Below are positions 46,138 to 49,262 of a stretch of 49,262 nt of DNA, piece after piece. Position 1 is the first letter of the stretch. The number at the start of each line of letters is the position of its first letter. The stretch is from assembly GCA_036005805.1 (NCBI GenBank), contig DASYQE010000048.1, positions 1-49,262 of the forward strand, written 5' to 3'. The DNA is from DASRAU01 sp036005805. GTDB lineage: Bacteria > Acidobacteriota > Polarisedimenticolia > Gp22-AA2. The notes under the pieces were generated by a model. The model had not been told where the DNA came from, made no database searches, and saw nothing but the letters and a program-made list of their open reading frames with translations. The position numbers and the translations under genes are program-made.

Positions 46138-46419
46138 CTAGTCGGACGTGAACGGCAGCAGCGCGAGCAGCCGCGCCCGCTTGACCGCCGTCATCACCTT
46201 GCGCTGGTGCTTGGAGCAGGTGCCCGAGATGCGCCGCGGGAAGATCTTCGAGCGCTCCGGGACGAACCCCTGCAGCAGGCGCACGTCCTTGTAGTCGATG
46301 AAGTGCAGCTTCTCTTCGCAGAACTTGCAGAATTTCTTCTTGCGGAAGAGGAACTTCCGCTTGAACGGCTTGCGGCCCTTGCCGCCCTCACGGCTCGAAC
46401 CGCCGTCTCTCCGGCCCAT
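46138..46419 (-). CDS. rpsR: 30S ribosomal protein S18
   Basis: The 93-residue protein matches S18 in KFCEEKLHFIDYKDVRLLQG, PERSKIFPRRISGTCSKHQR and VKRARLLALLPFTSD. The CKFC pair together with the later Cys and His (TCSKHQ) suggests a zinc-binding version. The N-terminal 20 residues are Gly/Lys/Arg-rich. It lies between rpsF and rplI in the standard order. Confidence 0.98.
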   Translation of the reverse strand: MGRRDGGSSREGGKGRKPFKRKFLFRKKKFCKFCEEKLHFIDYKDVRLLQGFVPERSKIFPRRISGTCSKHQRKVMTAVKRARLLALLPFTSD

Positions 46420-46434
46420 GCGCTCCTCCTGCCC

Positions 46435-46806
46435 TTAGGGCGCGATGCCCGCGTCGGGCGGGATCTCGTCGCGTTCTGCGGGGCGCGGCCGCATCATCGG
46501 CGACGGCCCCAGTTGCGATTCATCCTCCATGCGCACGGTCATGTGCCGGAGGATGCGGTCGTTCATGCGGTAACGCCGGTCGATCTCCTTCACCTGCTCG
46601 GGGGGACACTCGAGGAGCATCAGGGTGTAGATCCCTTCCTCGCGGTGATCCACCGGGTAGGCGAGCCGGCGCTTGCCCCACTTCTCGGTCTTGAGAACCT
46701 TGCCGCCGGAGGTGTTGACGATGGACTCGACCAACTGCGCGATCTGGTCGATCTCCTCCTCGGTGAGATTCGGGTCGGTCATGAAAATCGTTTCGTATTG
46801 TAGCAT
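46435..46806 (-). CDS. rpsF: 30S ribosomal protein S6
   Basis: The 123-residue protein matches S6 in YETIFMTDPNLTEEEIDQI, GGKVLKTEKWGKRRLAYPVD, GIYTLMLLECPPEQVKEIDR and YRMNDRILRHMTVRM. After the globular domain a tail of about 28 residues is Pro-rich and ends ...PPDAGIAP, so it lacks the terminal Glu residues that E. coli RimK extends. It lies 12 nt after pth. Confidence 0.97.
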   Translation of the reverse strand: MLQYETIFMTDPNLTEEEIDQIAQLVESIVNTSGGKVLKTEKWGKRRLAYPVDHREEGIYTLMLLECPPEQVKEIDRRYRMNDRILRHMTVRMEDESQLGPSPMMRPRPAERDEIPPDAGIAP

Positions 46807-46818
46807 CGTGCCTTTCCC

Positions 46819-47406
46819 TCACTCCTCGGCTGCGGCCGACGGGCCGCGATTGTAACGGTTCATGGCCGCCTGAAACCCTTCCCGCGCCACCGTCTCCACG
46901 CAGTCGGCGGCGCGCCCGATCACCTCGTCCAGCCCCCCGCGCTCGGCGCGGGTGAACGCCTCGAGAACGAAGTCGGCCTGCTCCTCCCCCTCGGGGGCCG
47001 GGCCGATCCCCACCCTCAACCGCGGCACTTCGTTCGTCCCCAGGCTCTCGAAGATCGACCGCAGGCCGTTGTGCCCGCCGTGGCTCCCCGATCGTCTCAA
47101 CCTCAGCGTCCCGAACGGCAACCAGAAATCGTCGGAGACGACCAGCACCTCGTCCGGCCCGGCTCCCAGCTTCGCCATGGCCGCCTTCAACGGCCCGCCG
47201 CTGCGGTTCATGAACTCGACGGGGCGAACGAGGGTGACCTCCCGATCCCCCATCGGAACCGCGCAGCGCATCGCGCCGGCCCGCTCCGACTCCTCCGGAT
47301 CCCCGGCCCGCCGCCGCAGCTCCTCGATCACGAGGAACCCGGCATTGTGCCTCGTCCCCTGGTATCTCCGGCCCGGATTCCCGAGGCCGGCCACGAGCCT
47401 GAGCAC
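46819..47406 (-). CDS. pth: Peptidyl-tRNA hydrolase
   Basis: The 195-residue enzyme recycles peptidyl-tRNA released from stalled ribosomes. It begins LVAGLGNPGRRYQGTRHNAG with the catalytic His in the last motif, and shows RPVEFMNRSGGPLKAAM, VVSDDFWLPFGTLRLRRSG and GGHNGLRSIFESLGTNEVPR. All catalytic positions (Asn, His, Asp) look intact. It follows rplY by 18 nt. Confidence 0.97.
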   Translation of the reverse strand: MLRLVAGLGNPGRRYQGTRHNAGFLVIEELRRRAGDPEESERAGAMRCAVPMGDREVTLVRPVEFMNRSGGPLKAAMAKLGAGPDEVLVVSDDFWLPFGTLRLRRSGSHGGHNGLRSIFESLGTNEVPRLRVGIGPAPEGEEQADFVLEAFTRAERGGLDEVIGRAADCVETVAREGFQAAMNRYNRGPSAAAEE

Positions 47407-47424
47407 GGGCGCGCTCCCGGACGG

Positions 47425-48144
47425 CTACTTCTTCGCTTCCGGCTTGCCCCCCTTCTTCTCCTTCTCGGGCTCCGCCCCTTCCTCGCCTTCGGCCAGCTGC
47501 TTCCCTTTCTTGATGACCTCCGGCTCCGTCGCAGCGGGCGCCGCCGCCTCCGCGCCCGCGGCCGGGGCCGCCACCTCTTCCTTGTTCGGCGGCGCGCACA
47601 CCACCACGATCAGTCCCGGGTCGCTGAGGAGCGTGAACTTGTCGCTCTTCGGCAGGTCGGCGACGCTCAGGTGGTCGTTGATCTTCATCGCCGACACGTC
47701 GAGGACCAGCGACTCGGGGATGTCCCCCGGCAGGCAGGAGACGCGCACCGTGCGGGTGACCGGCTCGAGGATGCCGCCGTCGAGCTTCACGCCCACCGAT
47801 TCGCCGGTGAGCCGGATCGGCACCTCGACTTCGATCGCCTCGTCCATGGCGATGCGCAGGAAGTCGGCGTGCAGGAGCTTCCCTGCGAGCGGATCCACCT
47901 GGTATTCGCGAATCATCACGTGCCGACGCTGGTCGGTGCCGGCCAGGTTGAGCTGGAAGATCGTGTTGACCCCCGACTCGGAGCGGAGGATCTGCTCGAT
48001 GCGGTTCGGGTCCACCTGCAGGATGACCGGGTCCTTGCCGCCGCCGTAGAGCACCGCCGGAATCGAGCCGGACCGTCGCAGGCGACGGGAGACGTTCTTC
48101 CCGATCAGCTCGCGTCGCGCCACGTCCACCACAACATCCTTCAT
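47425..48144 (-). CDS. rplY: 50S ribosomal protein L25 (long Ctc form)
   Basis: The 239-residue protein binds 5S rRNA. The N-terminal L25 domain has RRELIGKNVSRRLRRSGSIP and AVLYGGGKDPVILQVDPNRI; the C-terminal TL5/Ctc beta domain has EVEVPIRLTGESVGVKLDGG, CLPGDIPESLVLDVS and DHLSVADLPKSD. A low-complexity tail of about 55 residues rich in Ala, Glu and Lys follows, ending GGKPEAKK. It follows prs by 49 nt, as in many bacteria. Confidence 0.96.
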   Translation of the reverse strand: MKDVVVDVARRELIGKNVSRRLRRSGSIPAVLYGGGKDPVILQVDPNRIEQILRSESGVNTIFQLNLAGTDQRRHVMIREYQVDPLAGKLLHADFLRIAMDEAIEVEVPIRLTGESVGVKLDGGILEPVTRTVRVSCLPGDIPESLVLDVSAMKINDHLSVADLPKSDKFTLLSDPGLIVVVCAPPNKEEVAAPAAGAEAAAPAATEPEVIKKGKQLAEGEEGAEPEKEKKGGKPEAKK

Positions 48145-48193
48145 CGGTCCTTCCCTCCCGCGGGTCCTCGACCCTCTTTCGACATGTCCGCCG

Positions 48194-49150
48194 TCAGACG
48201 AACAGCGAGCTGACGGATGAGTTCGTGTGAATCCTGCGAATGGCCTCGCTGAGGAGACCCGCCACCGACAGCACCGTGACCCGGCCGGCCCTGGAGCGCG
48301 CCGGGTCGAGCGGAATGCTGTTGGTCACGACCGTCTGGGCCATCTCCATCTTCGAGATGCGCTCGATCGCCGGACCCGACAGCACCGCGTGCGTGAAGCA
48401 CCCGTAGATCGACGTCGCCCCTTCCTTCGTCAACGCCTGGACGGTGCCGACCAGGGTCCCGGCGGTGTCCACCATGTCGTCCACGATGAGGGCGGTCTTC
48501 TTCGCCACCTCGCCGATGACGTGCATCACCTGGGGCTCGTTCTTCTCGCCGCGGCGCTTGTCGATGATGGCGAGCGAGGCGTCGAGCCGCTTGGCGTAGG
48601 CCCGCGCCCGCTCGACGCCGCCGGCGTCCGGCGCGACCACCACGAGGTTCTTGAGCTGCATGCGGGCCACGTGCTCGATCAGCACGGGCGCCGCGAACAG
48701 GTGATCCACCGGGATGTCGAAGAACCCCTGGATGGCGGGAGCGTGCAGGTCCATCGCCAGGATGCGGCTGGCGCCCGCGGCCGTCAGGAGATCGGCGACC
48801 AGCTTGGCGGTGATCGGCACGCGCGGCTTGTCCTTGCGATCCTGCCGCGCGTAGCCGTAGTACGGCAGCACGGCGGTGACGCGGGCGGCGGACGACCGCT
48901 TGAACGCGTCGAGCATCACCAGCAGCTCCATGAGATTCGCGTCGACCGGCGGGCAGGTGGGCTGGATGACGAAGACGTCGGTGCCGCGGATGTTCTCCTG
49001 GATATGGCAGTAGGACTCGCCGTCGGCGAAGCGCTTCACCTCGGCCGCCCCGAGCGCGACCCCGAGCTGATCGCAGATCTCGCGGGCCAGCGCCGGATGC
49101 GCGTTGCCCGTGAAGATCTTGAGATCGCCGTCCACGCCCGCCGCTGTCAT
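48194..49150 (-). CDS. prs: Ribose-phosphate pyrophosphokinase
   Basis: The 318-residue enzyme makes PRPP from ribose-5-phosphate and ATP for nucleotide and histidine synthesis. Conserved segments are FTGNAHPALAREICDQLGV, FADGESYCHIQENIRGTDVF, ARVTAVLPYYGYARQDRKDK, MDLHAPAIQGFFDIPVDHL, VVVAPDAGGVERARAYAKRL and the PRPP loop ALIVDDMVDTAGTLV. It lies 28 nt after tRNA-Gln on the same strand, and an RNA through both is likely. Confidence 0.98.
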   Translation of the reverse strand: MTAAGVDGDLKIFTGNAHPALAREICDQLGVALGAAEVKRFADGESYCHIQENIRGTDVFVIQPTCPPVDANLMELLVMLDAFKRSSAARVTAVLPYYGYARQDRKDKPRVPITAKLVADLLTAAGASRILAMDLHAPAIQGFFDIPVDHLFAAPVLIEHVARMQLKNLVVVAPDAGGVERARAYAKRLDASLAIIDKRRGEKNEPQVMHVIGEVAKKTALIVDDMVDTAGTLVGTVQALTKEGATSIYGCFTHAVLSGPAIERISKMEMAQTVVTNSIPLDPARSRAGRVTVLSVAGLLSEAIRRIHTNSSVSSLFV

Positions 49151-49178
49151 CGCCTCGTCCCCCGCCCGCCCCGGCCGC

Positions 49179-49252
49179 TGGCTGGGGCGGGAGGATTCGA
49201 ACCTCCGGTGCTGGATCCAAAGTCCAGTGTCTTACCGCTTGACGACGCCCCA
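49179..49252 (-). tRNA. tRNA-Gln (anticodon TTG)
   Basis: The minus strand folds as a tRNA: acceptor TGGGGCG/CGCCCCA, D arm GTCAAGCGGTAAGAC, anticodon stem CTGGA/TCCAG with loop CTTTGGA (anticodon TTG), and T arm CGGAGGTTCGAATCCTCCC. The discriminator is G, and the CCA end is encoded (49179-49181). The position just upstream of prs matches other genomes. Confidence 0.95.
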
Positions 49253-49262
49253 ATCACGCGCC

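Overview
The window is a GC-rich (roughly two-thirds G+C by eye) bacterial chromosome segment made almost entirely of housekeeping genes, with no transposase, integrase, phage gene or CRISPR array. Several neighbourhoods (tRNA-Gln-prs-rplY-pth-rpsF-rpsR-rplI; phoH-ybeY-era-recO-glyQ-glyS-ppdK; yceD-rpmF-plsX-fabH-fabD-fabG-acpP-fabF) are arranged as in Geobacter-like deltaproteobacteria and Acidobacteriota. Two-subunit GlyRS, an outer-membrane-type beta-barrel, a nuclease-type MutL and a PATAN (DUF4388) signalling protein also fit a Gram-negative lineage of that kind. The phylum cannot be fixed from the sequence alone.

Layout. 1-2739 (-): the 5' 913 codons of a large secreted protein with one divergent and seven near-identical 285-bp fibronectin-III repeats, then beta-propeller-type repeats, preceded at 2789-2878 by a GEMM-I (cyclic di-GMP class I) riboswitch. 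3265-7340: a PAP2 phosphatase, an outer-membrane-type protein, and the threonine-degrading pair tdh-kbl. 7386-10445: a MerR regulator, a cupin, rapZ and an archaeal-type (type II) GAPDH. 10447-16599 (-): the fatty-acid synthesis operon, with a strong upstream promoter and an apparent second promoter and 5' stem-loop for acpP-fabF. 16752-22875 (-): a four-gene signalling operon (sigma-54 activator, membrane hybrid kinase, receiver-kinase, PATAN/J-like/TPR protein). 23166-25435: a secreted TPR protein and a lytic transglycosylase, convergent. 25554-38652 (-): one long collinear run phoH-ybeY-era-recO-glyQ-glyS-ppdK-rimK-deacylase-mutL with many stop/start overlaps, opened by a consensus-like promoter and closed by an intrinsic terminator. 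38782-43321: aspS-hisS (-) and a divergent PQQ-type beta-propeller protein (+). 43520-49252 (-): isopropylmalate-dehydrogenase-like gene, VanZ, two small membrane proteins, then rplI-rpsR-rpsF-pth-rplY-prs and tRNA-Gln.

How it fits together. Most of the segment serves translation, lipid synthesis and genome maintenance, with heavy translational coupling (ATGA, GTGA and TGATG junctions). The most notable parts are the c-di-GMP riboswitch, with a possible Shine-Dalgarno-sequestering switch, in front of a repetitive surface or secreted protein; the four-gene sensory operon whose receivers and J-like domain have lost key residues; the RimK/deacylase pair in an operon far from an S6 that lacks the usual Glu tail; and a lysine/arginine-rich tail on pyruvate phosphate dikinase.
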